A stretch of 64,000 nucleotides of DNA from Streptomyces maremycinicus. Lineage in GTDB: Bacteria; Actinomycetota; Actinomycetes; Streptomycetales; Streptomycetaceae. The stretch is from assembly GCF_001184025.1 (NCBI RefSeq), contig NZ_BBYG01000018.1, forward strand, positions 1 to 64,000. The letters are read 5' to 3'. How positions within the stretch are numbered: position 1 is the stretch's first letter; each line of letters starts with the position of its first letter. The notes under the pieces are model-generated. The model was not told where the DNA came from. It searched no databases and saw nothing but the letters and a program-made list of their open reading frames with translations. The position numbers were made by a program, and so were the translations under genes. Of the stretch, positions 55,922 through 63,837 are shown piece by piece.

Positions 55922-57175
55922 TTGGCACGGAAGATCGGCAGCCGGTACACCGCCCACCAGATCCTGGGACGGGGCAGCGCCGGCACGGTGTGGCTGGGCG
56001 AGGGACCGGACGGGCCCGTCGCCGTCAAGCTGCTGCGCGAGGACCTCGCCTCCGACGAGGAGCTCGTGGGCCGCTTCGTGCAGGAGCGCACGGCCCTGCT
56101 CGGCCTGGAGCACCCGCACGTGGTGTCCGTACGGGACCTGGTGGTCGACGGCAACGACCTCGCCCTGGTCATGGACCTCGTCCGCGGCACGGACCTGCGC
56201 ACCCGGCTCGAACGCGACCGGCGGCTCGCGCCCGAGGCCGCCGTGGCGATCGTCGCGGACATCGCCGAGGGACTGGCCGCCGCGCACGCGGCCGGGATCG
56301 TGCACCGCGACGTGAAGCCCGAGAACATCCTGCTCGACATGCAGGGCCCGCTCGGCCCCGGCGGCTCGCACCGCGCGCTGCTGACCGACTTCGGCGTCGC
56401 GAAACTGATCGACACCCCCAAACGGACCCGCGCCACCAAGATCATCGGCACGCCGGACTACCTGGCCCCGGAGATCGTGGAGGGCCTGCCGCCGCGTGCC
56501 TCGGTGGACATCTACGCCCTGGCGACCGTGCTGTACGAGCTCCTCGCGGGCTTCACGCCGTTCGGCGGCGGCCACCCCGGCGCGGTGCTGCGCCGGCACG
56601 TCACGGAGTCCGTCGCCCCGCTCCCCGGCATCACGGACGAGCTGTGGCAGCTTCTCGTGCAGTGCCTGGCGAAGGCGCCGGCGTCCCGGCTGCGGGCCTC
56701 CGAGCTGGCGGCCCGGCTGCGCGAGCAGTTGCCGACGCTGGCCGGGATGCCGCCGCTGGACGTCGACGAGCCGGACCCGGAGCAGGAGGAGGGGGAGGGC
56801 GAGCCGGCGGAGACCGCGCCCTCCGTGTCCTCGCCCACGGCTCCCGCCGGGCGGGTGCGGCGTGGTTCGGTCCCGCTGGTGCCCGGCGCGAAACCGGACT
56901 CCAACCGGGACACCCACACGTCGATGCGGGTGCCCGCGCCGGACGAGCTGGCGGGCGGCGCCCACGGCACGGCACGGGTGCCGAGGGCGGCCGGCGCCCC
57001 CCGCCCCGGCTCGGCACGGAACCGTTCCGCCACCCGGCGGCGCCGGATCACGCTGGGCGCGGCCGCGGTGGCACTGGTCGCCGCGGCGGGCATCGGCACC
57101 TGGGCGGCCACCTCCGGCGACGACGCGGGGGCGACCCCGCAGGACACGAAGAACTCGGCTCCGGCGTCTCCCTGA
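55922..57175 (+). CDS. Serine/threonine protein kinase (PkaA paralogue)
   Basis: The 417-aa kinase has glycine loop GRGSAGTV (residues 16-23), K36 in VAVKLL, HRDVKPEN with D130, DFGVA, and the activation segment GTPDYLAPEIVEG. A Glu-rich linker is followed by one membrane helix (about 377-397, LGAAAVALVAAAGIGTWAA) and a short outer tail, so it is membrane-anchored. TTG 55922 is preceded by TAGGAG at a good distance and matches the kinase family N-terminus (ARKIGSRY). It is the second of two kinases opposite the FHA-ATPase gene. Confidence 0.9.
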   Translation: MARKIGSRYTAHQILGRGSAGTVWLGEGPDGPVAVKLLREDLASDEELVGRFVQERTALLGLEHPHVVSVRDLVVDGNDLALVMDLVRGTDLRTRLERDRRLAPEAAVAIVADIAEGLAAAHAAGIVHRDVKPENILLDMQGPLGPGGSHRALLTDFGVAKLIDTPKRTRATKIIGTPDYLAPEIVEGLPPRASVDIYALATVLYELLAGFTPFGGGHPGAVLRRHVTESVAPLPGITDELWQLLVQCLAKAPASRLRASELAARLREQLPTLAGMPPLDVDEPDPEQEEGEGEPAETAPSVSSPTAPAGRVRRGSVPLVPGAKPDSNRDTHTSMRVPAPDELAGGAHGTARVPRAAGAPRPGSARNRSATRRRRITLGAAAVALVAAAGIGTWAATSGDDAGATPQDTKNSAPASP

Positions 57176-57211
57176 CCCCGGGCTGCCGCCGCCGGCCGCC
57201 GCTCTGCGCCG

Positions 57212-57240
57212 AAGGGGCCCCGTCCTCGATCGCCGGACGG
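57212..57240. repeat. Dispersed Streptomyces-type intergenic repeat element
   Basis: GGGCCCCGTCCTCGATCGCC followed by GGACGGGCT forms a 7-bp perfect stem CCCGTCC/GGACGGG around TCGATCGCC. To my knowledge this sequence is a frequent dispersed element between Streptomyces genes. It lies after the second kinase and may act as its terminator. Confidence 0.6.
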
Positions 57241-57357
57241 GCTGTGCGGTGCCGACCGGGGCCGGGCGGGCCGCGTCGGGCGGACCGGGACCTGCCCGCC
57301 GGGGCTCGGCGGTCGAGGCCGGGCGGGCTCGGATGCCGGGTCCGTTAGGCTGGAGGC

Positions 57358-58464
57358 GTGGCAGTCGTCGATGTATCCGAAGAGCTCAAGTCCCTCTCCT
57401 CGACCATGGAGTCGATCGAGGCCGTTCTGGACCTCGACAAGCTGAGGGCAGACATCGCCGTGCTCGAGGAGCAGGCGGCCGCGCCGTCCCTGTGGGACAA
57501 CCCGGACGAGGCGCAGAAGATCACCAGCAAGCTGTCCCACCTCCAGGCCGAGGTCAGGAAGGCGGACGCGCTGCGCGGCCGGATCGATGATCTCGCCGTG
57601 CTGTTCGAGATGGCCGAGGAGGAGGACGACCCGGACACCCTCGCGGAGGCCGAGTCCGAGCTCACCTCGGTGCGCAAGGCGCTGGACGAGATGGAGGTCC
57701 GCACGCTCCTCAGCGGTGAGTACGACTCCCGCGAGGCGCTGGTGAACATCCGTGCCGAGGCCGGTGGCGTCGACGCCGCCGACTTCGCGGAGAAGCTCCA
57801 GCGGATGTACCTGCGGTGGGCGGAGCAGAAGGGCTACAAGACCGAGATCTACGAGACGTCGTACGCCGAAGAGGCCGGCATCAAGTCGACCACCTTCTCC
57901 GTGCAGGTCCCGTACGCCTACGGCACGCTCTCCGTCGAGCAGGGCACGCACCGGCTCGTGCGGATCTCGCCCTTCGACAACCAGGGGCGTCGGCAGACCT
58001 CCTTCGCGGGCGTCGAGATCCTTCCCGTGGTCGAGCAGACCGACCACATCGAGATCGACGAGTCCGAGCTGCGGGTGGACGTGTACCGGTCCTCCGGTCC
58101 CGGCGGCCAGGGCGTGAACACCACCGACTCCGCGGTGCGCCTCACCCACCTGCCCACCGGCATCGTCGTCTCCTGCCAGAACGAGCGGTCGCAGATCCAG
58201 AACAAGGCGAGCGCGATGAACGTGCTCCAGGCGAAGCTGCTCGAGCGGCGCCGCCAGGAGGAGCAGGCCGCGATGGACGCGCTCAAGGGCGACGGCGGCA
58301 ACTCCTGGGGAAACCAGATGCGTTCGTACGTCCTGCACCCGTACCAGATGGTCAAGGACCTGCGTACCGAGTTCGAGGTCGGTAACCCCGAGGCCGTGTT
58401 CAACGGAGAGATCGACGGCTTCCTGGAGGCCGGAATTCGCTGGCGCAAGCAGCAGGAGAAGTAA
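57358..58464 (+). CDS. prfB: Peptide chain release factor 2
   Basis: The 368-aa RF2 has a helical N-terminal domain, the UGA-reading tripeptide SPF (in RISPFDNQG, about residue 203) and the peptidyl-hydrolysis motif GPGGQGVNTTDSAVRLTHLPTG with G249-G250-Q251. It terminates translation at UGA and UAA. GTG 57358 has CTGGAGGC upstream. The reading frame is continuous, so the autoregulatory +1 frameshift of many bacterial prfB genes is absent, as expected in actinobacteria. Confidence 0.98.
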   Translation: MAVVDVSEELKSLSSTMESIEAVLDLDKLRADIAVLEEQAAAPSLWDNPDEAQKITSKLSHLQAEVRKADALRGRIDDLAVLFEMAEEEDDPDTLAEAESELTSVRKALDEMEVRTLLSGEYDSREALVNIRAEAGGVDAADFAEKLQRMYLRWAEQKGYKTEIYETSYAEEAGIKSTTFSVQVPYAYGTLSVEQGTHRLVRISPFDNQGRRQTSFAGVEILPVVEQTDHIEIDESELRVDVYRSSGPGGQGVNTTDSAVRLTHLPTGIVVSCQNERSQIQNKASAMNVLQAKLLERRRQEEQAAMDALKGDGGNSWGNQMRSYVLHPYQMVKDLRTEFEVGNPEAVFNGEIDGFLEAGIRWRKQQEK

Positions 58465-58477
58465 CTTTGTCGACAAG

Positions 58478-58512
58478 GCAACCGCCCCTGATTCAGGGGC
58501 GGTTGCTTTTTT
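58478..58512 (+). terminator. Terminator after prfB
   Basis: A perfect 13-bp stem GCAACCGCCCCTG/CAGGGGCGGTTGC with an ATT loop is followed by TTTTTT. It lies 13 bases after the prfB stop and is a textbook intrinsic terminator. Confidence 0.97.
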
Positions 58513-58735
58513 CATCACATTCACAGCACCAACGTCGCGCAAAGCGCCCCGACTTGGACATTGCGTACGCAACGACCTTGACGATGCTTTGAAAAGTGGG
58601 GAAGGTGCAGTGTGGCATGCGTATCTCCGGGGCGCATGTGAACCGGGGGGCTTCAGCTGCGTCTCAGCTACCTCCGTCGATCACGGCCCCGGACGCGGCC
58701 TCATCGACGATTCAGCTACTGGGGGTAGCAGTTAT

Positions 58736-59611
58736 ATGACCAAGAAGACGCGGATCCGGTTCGCGCGCATAGCCGCCGGCGCCGTGATCGCCGCGGGCGC
58801 CTCGCTGACGGTCGCCGGCGTCGCCTCGGCCGATGATGACGCTCTGGTGGACACGAGCACGATCGTCCCCATGGAGGGCGAGGACGACTGCACCATCATC
58901 GTCACCCCGGAGTGCGAGACCGGCGGCACGGGTTCCACCGGCGGCAGCTCCTCGACCGGCGGCACCGCCTCCGTCGGTGGCACGGCTTCCGTCGGTGGCA
59001 CGGCTTCCGTCGGTGGCACGGCTTCGGTCGGTGGAACGTCCAGCACGGGCGGCGGCTCGACCACGGGTGGTTCCTCCACGACCGGTGGCACCACCACGGG
59101 TGGTTCCTCCACGACCGGTGGCACCACCACGGGCGGTTCCTCCACCACCGGTGGCAGCTCGACCACGGGCGGTTCCTCCACCACCGGCGGCACCACCACG
59201 GGCGGTTCCTCCACCACCGGTGGCAGCTCGACCACCGGCGGTTCCTCCACCACCGGCGGCACCACCACGGGCGGTTCCTCCACCACCGGTGGCAGCTCGA
59301 CCACCGGCGGTTCCTCCACCACCGGCGGCGACGACTCGACCGGCGGCTCCAGCAGCACCGGTGGGTCGAGCACCACCGGCGGTACCGACACCGACGGCAC
59401 CTCCACCCAGGAGGAGGGCAGCTCCGCGCTGACCGACACCTCGGACGCCGCCGCCGACACCAGCGCGCAGGGTGGTGGCAAGGAGCTCGCCGAGACCGGT
59501 GCCGGTCAGACCACGTTCCTGATCATCGGCGCCGCCACGATGATCGCCGGCGGCATCGGCTTCCGTGTGCTGCCGCGCCTCGCGGCCGGCCGTGACGGCG
59601 CCGCTGCCTGA
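58736..59611 (+). CDS. Sortase-anchored repetitive surface protein (LAETG)
   Basis: This 291-aa protein has a signal peptide (residues 1-31, ending GVASA) and a short acidic start with one Cys pair (DDCTIIVTPEC). It then carries four GGTASV repeats, a long SSTTGG/TTTGG repeat region (about 100-215) and an Asp-containing spacer. The C-terminal sorting signal is LAETG (251-255), a hydrophobic stretch FLIIGAATMIAGGIGF and basic residues RLAAGR. LAETG is the LAXTG form used by class E sortases of Streptomyces. It is transcribed alone between two strong terminators, after a 270-base leader. The repeat region is probably a Ser/Thr-rich, possibly glycosylated stalk. Confidence 0.88.
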   Translation: MTKKTRIRFARIAAGAVIAAGASLTVAGVASADDDALVDTSTIVPMEGEDDCTIIVTPECETGGTGSTGGSSSTGGTASVGGTASVGGTASVGGTASVGGTSSTGGGSTTGGSSTTGGTTTGGSSTTGGTTTGGSSTTGGSSTTGGSSTTGGTTTGGSSTTGGSSTTGGSSTTGGTTTGGSSTTGGSSTTGGSSTTGGDDSTGGSSSTGGSSTTGGTDTDGTSTQEEGSSALTDTSDAAADTSAQGGGKELAETGAGQTTFLIIGAATMIAGGIGFRVLPRLAAGRDGAAA

Positions 59612-59645
59612 CGCCAGGTAGTCGCGTCCGTACGTGACGTACACG

Positions 59646-59682
59646 CGAAGGGGCCCGGAGCAGCCAGCTCCGGGCCCCTTCG
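59646..59682. terminator. Bidirectional terminator after the surface protein
   Basis: A perfect 16-bp stem CGAAGGGGCCCGGAGC/GCTCCGGGCCCCTTCG with an AGCCA loop lies between the surface-protein stop and the convergent zinc-ribbon gene. It serves both directions. Confidence 0.9.
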
Positions 59683-59698
59683 TCTGCGTGTTCGGCGG

Positions 59699-59893
59699 TT
59701 ACGCGGTCTGGTGGGCCAGCAGCGCCAGCGCCGCGACCAGCACCGCGAGCAGCGCGATCAGCGCCATCGGGTTCAGCCCCGCGAAGAAGTTGTCCTGTTG
59801 CTGCATCCGCTCGCGGTTCGCGCGGCACACCGGGCACCGGCCCTCGCTCACGGGCGCGGCGCAGTTAGCGCACACCAGCCGGTCGTACGTCAT
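59699..59893 (-). CDS. Zinc-ribbon membrane microprotein
   Basis: The 64-aa product has two CxxC pairs (VCANCAAP and CPVCRANRE) that should form a zinc ribbon, then a single C-terminal helix (NPMALIALLAVLVAALALLAH). The domain is cytosolic if the positive-inside rule holds. ATG 59893 has AAGGAGGG nine bases upstream, decisive against the longer upstream reading. The role is unknown. Neighbouring ftsE on the other strand could indicate an envelope or division link, but this is only position. Confidence 0.85.
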   Translation of the reverse strand: MTYDRLVCANCAAPVSEGRCPVCRANRERMQQQDNFFAGLNPMALIALLAVLVAALALLAHQTA

Positions 59894-59942
59894 GCGCTCG
59901 CCCTCCTTGCACCGGTTCCACGTACACAACGCTTCGGGGAAC

Positions 59943-59954
59943 GGGAACGTTCCC
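59943..59954. promoter_or_regulatory. GGGAACGTTCCC palindrome
   Basis: A perfect 12-bp palindrome lies 50 bases upstream of the leftward zinc-ribbon gene, preceded by a further GGGGAAC half-site. It also lies in the divergent gap to ftsE. The symmetry suits an operator. A second feature of the gap is the direct repeat TACAAA at about 60014 and 60025. Confidence 0.5.
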
Positions 59955-60129
59955 CCTTCACTGTGCCAGGTTCCTCCGGGGCCCGCGCGGCTCCCCCGGA
60001 GAGCGGGGGGCGTACAAAGTCCCGTACAAAAACGCACAAGCCCCACTCAACCCCTCGCGACGCCTGCGCCGCCCTCCCCGGTTCGCGTATGGTCACGCTC
60101 ATCTACCCCCGGCGACCCGTGGTGCATCC

Positions 60130-60819
60130 GTGATCCGATTCGACAACGTCTCCAAGGTCTACCCCAAGCAGACCCGCCCCGCACTCAGGGATGTCTCCCT
60201 CGAGGTGGAGAAGGGCGAGTTCGTGTTCCTCGTGGGATCCTCCGGCTCCGGCAAGTCCACCTTCCTGCGGCTGGTCCTCCGCGAGGAGCGCACGAGCCAC
60301 GGTCAGGTGCACGTCCTGGGCAAGGATCTCGCGCGCCTCTCCAACTGGAAGGTGCCGCAGATGCGCCGCCAGCTGGGGACGGTCTTCCAGGACTTCCGGC
60401 TGCTGCCGAACAAGACGGTGGCGGAGAACGTCGCCTTCGCGCAGGAGGTCATCGGCAAGTCGAAGGGCGAGATCCGCAAGTCCGTGCCGCAGGTGCTCGA
60501 CCTCGTCGGGCTCGGCGGCAAGGAGGACCGGATGCCCGGCGAGCTGTCCGGCGGTGAGCAGCAGCGCGTCGCCATCGCGCGGGCCTTCGTGAACCGGCCC
60601 AAGCTGCTGATCGCGGACGAGCCCACCGGCAACCTCGACCCGCAGACCTCCGTCGGCATCATGAAGCTGCTCGACCGGATCAACCGGACGGGCACGACCG
60701 TGCTGATGGCCACGCACGACCAGAACATCGTGGACCAGATGCGCAAGCGCGTCATCGAGCTGGAGCAGGGCCGCCTCGTCCGCGACCAGGCGCGCGGCGT
60801 CTACGGCTACCAGCACTGA
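60130..60819 (+). CDS. ftsE: Cell-division ATP-binding protein FtsE
   Basis: This 229-aa ABC ATPase has Walker A GSSGSGKST, signature ELSGGEQQRVAIARA and Walker B LLIADEPTGNLD. The start is GTG 60130, with the conserved MIRFDNVSKVYP. FtsE with FtsX controls peptidoglycan hydrolases during division and envelope growth. ftsX follows after 60 bases. The order prfB, ftsE, ftsX, smpB, ssrA is typical of actinobacteria, here with a surface-protein and a zinc-ribbon gene between prfB and ftsE. Confidence 0.97.
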   Translation: MIRFDNVSKVYPKQTRPALRDVSLEVEKGEFVFLVGSSGSGKSTFLRLVLREERTSHGQVHVLGKDLARLSNWKVPQMRRQLGTVFQDFRLLPNKTVAENVAFAQEVIGKSKGEIRKSVPQVLDLVGLGGKEDRMPGELSGGEQQRVAIARAFVNRPKLLIADEPTGNLDPQTSVGIMKLLDRINRTGTTVLMATHDQNIVDQMRKRVIELEQGRLVRDQARGVYGYQH

Positions 60820-60879
60820 CCGCCCCCGCCATCGCCCCCGCCCTCGCGGACGTCCCCGGAAAGGCCTGAACAACTCGCC

Positions 60880-61797
60880 ATGCGCGCCCAGTTCGTACTG
60901 TCGGAGATCGGCGTCGGTCTCCGCCGCAACCTGACGATGACCTTCGCCGTCGTCGTCTCCGTCGCCCTGTCCCTGGCGCTCTTCGGCGGGTCGCTCCTGA
61001 TGAGCGACCAGGTCAGCACCATGAAGGGCTACTGGTACGACAAGGTCAACGTCTCGGTGTTCCTCTGCAACAAGAGCGACGCCGAGTCCGACCCGAACTG
61101 CGCCAAGGGCGCGGTCACCACGGACCAGAAGAAGCAGATCAAGACCGACCTCGACAAGATGGGGGTCGTCGAGAAGGTGACGTACGAGTCGCAGGACGAC
61201 GCGTACAAGCACTACAAGGAGCAGTTCGGCGACTCCCCGCTGGCCAGCTCCCTCACGCCGGACCAGATGCAGGAGTCGTACCGCATCAAGCTGAAGGACC
61301 CGGAGAAGTACCAGGTCATCGCGACCGCCTTCGACGGGCGGGACGGCGTGCAGTCCGTGCAGGACCAGAAGGGCATCCTGGACAACCTCTTCGGGCTGCT
61401 CAACGGCATGAACTGGGCGGCGCGGGCGGTCATGGCGCTGATGCTCGTCGTGGCGCTGATGCTGATCGTCAACACCGTGCGCGTCTCGGCCTTCAGCCGG
61501 CGGCGGGAGACGGGGATCATGCGGCTCGTCGGCGCCTCCGGTTTCTACATCCAGGCGCCGTTCATCGCGGAGGCGGCGGTCGCCGGGCTGATCGGCGGCA
61601 CGGTCGCCTGCGGGTTCCTGGTGATCGCCCGCTACTTCATCATCGACAACGGTCTGGCCCTGTCCGAGAAGCTGAATCTGATCAACTTCATCGGCTGGGA
61701 CGCGGTGCTGACGAAGCTTCCGCTCATCCTCGCCACGAGCCTGCTGATGCCCGCGCTGGCCGCGTTCTTCGCGCTGCGCAAGTACCTGAAGGTGTGA
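60880..61797 (+). CDS. ftsX: Cell-division membrane protein FtsX
   Basis: The 305-aa protein has the FtsX layout: a first helix (MTFAVVVSVALSLALFGGSLL), an extracytoplasmic domain of about 140 residues with two cysteines (FLCNKSDAESDPNCAKG), then three more helices including IVNTVRVSAFSRRRETGIMRLVGAS. The outer domain recruits peptidoglycan hydrolases or their activators. ATG 60880 is set by MRAQFVLSEIGVGLRRNLTM. It is cotranscribed with ftsE and probably with the protease downstream. Confidence 0.97.
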   Translation: MRAQFVLSEIGVGLRRNLTMTFAVVVSVALSLALFGGSLLMSDQVSTMKGYWYDKVNVSVFLCNKSDAESDPNCAKGAVTTDQKKQIKTDLDKMGVVEKVTYESQDDAYKHYKEQFGDSPLASSLTPDQMQESYRIKLKDPEKYQVIATAFDGRDGVQSVQDQKGILDNLFGLLNGMNWAARAVMALMLVVALMLIVNTVRVSAFSRRRETGIMRLVGASGFYIQAPFIAEAAVAGLIGGTVACGFLVIARYFIIDNGLALSEKLNLINFIGWDAVLTKLPLILATSLLMPALAAFFALRKYLKV

Positions 61798-61864
61798 CGC
61801 ACGCCCCGCGGGCCGTACGGTCAACCGACCGTGCGGCCCTTCGCGTTCCCCTAGACTCACCGCC

Positions 61865-63037
61865 ATGTCAGGCCGTGACCTGTTCTGTCAGCCCCGCCGT
61901 TTCGGCCGCGGGGCCGCCCTGACATTGGTGTTCGCGAGCGTGCTCGTCGCCGGTGCCGCCACCGGATCCCTGCCGGGTGACCCCGGGGCGGGCGGCCGCC
62001 GCGCCTCGGGCGCGGCCCCTTCCCCCGTGGGCCGCTCCGAGGACGTGACGCGGGCCGCCGAGGAGGCCGCCGCGGACGGCAAGTCGCCGATGGAGGCCGC
62101 CGAGCGCGCCGTCAGCCGCAGCGGGGACCGCTGGGCGGCCGTCTACTCCGAGGGCGAGTACGAGGACTTCGAGGAGTCCCTCGACGGCAGGTACACCGGC
62201 GTCGGCCTGGAGGCGCGGGGCGACCGGGACGGCCGGATCGAGGTGACCAAGGTGCAGCCGGGTTCGCCCGCGGCCGTCGCCGGGGTCCGCGCGGGCGACC
62301 GGCTGCGCAGCGTCGACGGACGGTCCGTGGCAGGGCTCCCGGTCACCGACGTCGTCTCCTTACTGCGCGGTGACACCAAGGGCGCGACCGCCGGCAGCAG
62401 CGTCCGTCTCGGCCTGGAGCGCGGCACGCGCGCGTGGACCGAGACCCTGCGCCGGGCGCTCCTGTCCACGGACTCCGTCACCGTCCACCGGCTGTCCGAC
62501 GACACCACCGTGATCACCGTCGCCGCGTTCACCAAGGGGGTCGGTGACAGTGTGCGCAGCGCCGTCCGCCGGACCCCGGCCGGCGCCGGGATCGTCCTCG
62601 ACCTGCGGGGCAACTCCGGCGGCCTGGTCACCGAGGCCGTCTCCACCGCCTCCGCCTTCCTCGACGGCGGCCTCGTCGCCACCTACGACGTCGACGGCGA
62701 CCAGCGCGCCCTGCACGCAGAGGGCGGCGGCGACACCACCAGCCCCCTGGTCGCCCTCGTCGACGGCGGCACGATGAGCGCCGCCGAGCTGCTCACCGGC
62801 GCCCTCCAGGACCGTGGCCGCGCGGTCGTCGTGGGCTCCCGCACCTTCGGCAAGGGCTCGGTCCAGATGCCGAGCCGGCTGCCCGACGGCTCCGTCGCCG
62901 AGCTGACCGTCGGGCACTACCGCACCCCCTCCGGGCACGGGGTCGACGGCCGGGGCATCACCCCCGACCTGGAGGCGGACGACGGGGCGCTGGAGCGGGC
63001 CGAGACCGTGCTGAGCGGCCTCGGGGACGTCCCCTGA
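61865..63037 (+). CDS. PDZ domain S41-family carboxy-terminal processing protease
   Basis: The 390-aa protein has an N-terminal membrane anchor or signal (about residues 16-36), a PDZ domain (about 105-185: GVGLEARGDRDGRIEVTKVQPGSPAAVAGVRAGDRL) and an S41 catalytic domain with Ser305 in GGTMSAAELL and Lys330 in RTFGKGSVQ. It cleaves C-terminal regions of proteins outside the membrane. It directly follows ftsX (67 bases). The gene contains an in-frame TTA leucine codon at 62360-62362 (residue 166), so its expression may depend on the bldA tRNA. Confidence 0.94.
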   Translation: MSGRDLFCQPRRFGRGAALTLVFASVLVAGAATGSLPGDPGAGGRRASGAAPSPVGRSEDVTRAAEEAAADGKSPMEAAERAVSRSGDRWAAVYSEGEYEDFEESLDGRYTGVGLEARGDRDGRIEVTKVQPGSPAAVAGVRAGDRLRSVDGRSVAGLPVTDVVSLLRGDTKGATAGSSVRLGLERGTRAWTETLRRALLSTDSVTVHRLSDDTTVITVAAFTKGVGDSVRSAVRRTPAGAGIVLDLRGNSGGLVTEAVSTASAFLDGGLVATYDVDGDQRALHAEGGGDTTSPLVALVDGGTMSAAELLTGALQDRGRAVVVGSRTFGKGSVQMPSRLPDGSVAELTVGHYRTPSGHGVDGRGITPDLEADDGALERAETVLSGLGDVP

Positions 63038-63130
63038 GCGTGTCCTGAGCGAGCCCCGAGGGGGCGCGGTGCGGCCGCCGCGTAATCGGCTTTCCCTCGG
63101 CGGGCCTCGGGGTGCGAAAATGGCGGGACT

Positions 63131-63679
63131 ATGAGCAAGGGAATGTACGTACCGAAGGAGTCCCAGCCGAAGCAGGGCGGGGCGGCCGCGTCCGGCAAGG
63201 CCAAGGACGGCAAGCGCAAGATCGTCGCGCAGAACAAGAAGGCCCGGCACGACTACGCGATCGTCGACGTCTACGAGGCCGGCCTCGTCCTCACCGGCAC
63301 CGAGGTGAAGTCGCTGCGCGAGGGCCGCGCCTCGCTGACCGACGGCTTCGTCCAGATCGAGGGGAACGAGGCGTGGCTGCACGCCGCGCACATCCCCGAG
63401 TACTTCCAGGGCAGCTGGACGAACCACTCCGCGCGCCGCAAGCGCAAGCTGCTGCTGCACCGCGAGGAGATCGACAAGCTGGCGGTGAAGTCCGAGGAGA
63501 CGGGGCACACGATCGTGCCCCTGGCCATCTACTTCAAGGACGGCCGGGCGAAGGCCGAGATCGCGCTGGCGCGCGGCAAGAAGGAGTACGACAAGCGGCA
63601 GACCCTGCGCGAGCAGCAGGACCGCCGGGAGACGGAGCGGGTGATCGCCGCGGCGAAGCGGAGGCAGCGGCACGCCTAG
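63131..63679 (+). CDS. smpB: SsrA-binding protein SmpB
   Basis: This 182-aa protein has an extended Lys-rich N-terminus (MSKGMYVPKESQPKQGG) and then the SmpB core IVAQNKKARHDYAIVDVYEAGLVLTGTEVKSLREGRASL. It ends with a basic, helical tail (EYDKRQTLREQQDRRETERVIAAAKRRQRHA) that binds tmRNA and the ribosome. It acts with tmRNA in trans-translation to rescue stalled ribosomes. Its RNA partner gene begins 158 bases downstream. ATG 63131 is used; ATG 63143 is a less likely alternative. Confidence 0.97.
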   Translation: MSKGMYVPKESQPKQGGAAASGKAKDGKRKIVAQNKKARHDYAIVDVYEAGLVLTGTEVKSLREGRASLTDGFVQIEGNEAWLHAAHIPEYFQGSWTNHSARRKRKLLLHREEIDKLAVKSEETGHTIVPLAIYFKDGRAKAEIALARGKKEYDKRQTLREQQDRRETERVIAAAKRRQRHA

Positions 63680-63757
63680 CCGCCCCGCGCGCGGCCGCCG
63701 CGCCCGCCGCACCCGGGACCCCCGGGAATACAGTGGCATCGTCGTGCGTTGGTCACG

Positions 63758-63821
63758 TACGATGGCACCTGTGCCGCACAGCAGGCACGAAGCCCTCTCC
63801 GGAGGGGCCCTCTTCGGAGGG
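63758..63821 (+). promoter_or_regulatory. tmRNA promoter region with twin UNCG hairpins
   Basis: A TACGAT element at 63758-63763 could be the -10 of the ssrA promoter; TGGCAT at 63734-63739 is a weak -35 at 18-bp spacing. Two hairpins follow, CCCTC-TCCG-GAGGG (63793-63806) and CCCTC-TTCG-GAGGG (63808-63821), both with UNCG-type tetraloops, ending 16 bases before tmRNA. They may mark the 5' processing boundary of the precursor. Confidence 0.5.
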
Positions 63822-63837
63822 ATTGAAAAATCAACAT

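Noticed and set aside
57358..57460. Programmed frameshift in prfB.
   Set aside because: The frame is uninterrupted from the GTG through the conserved N-terminus; no in-frame UGA is present.
58513..58735. A cyclic-di-AMP (ydaO-type) riboswitch in the leader of the surface protein.
   Set aside because: The leader is long and precedes an envelope gene, but I could not find the conserved core elements.
63749..63763. TTGGTC plus TACGAT as a -35/-10 pair for ssrA.
   Set aside because: Spacing between them is only 3 bp. A pair using TGGCAT further upstream is weak but better spaced.
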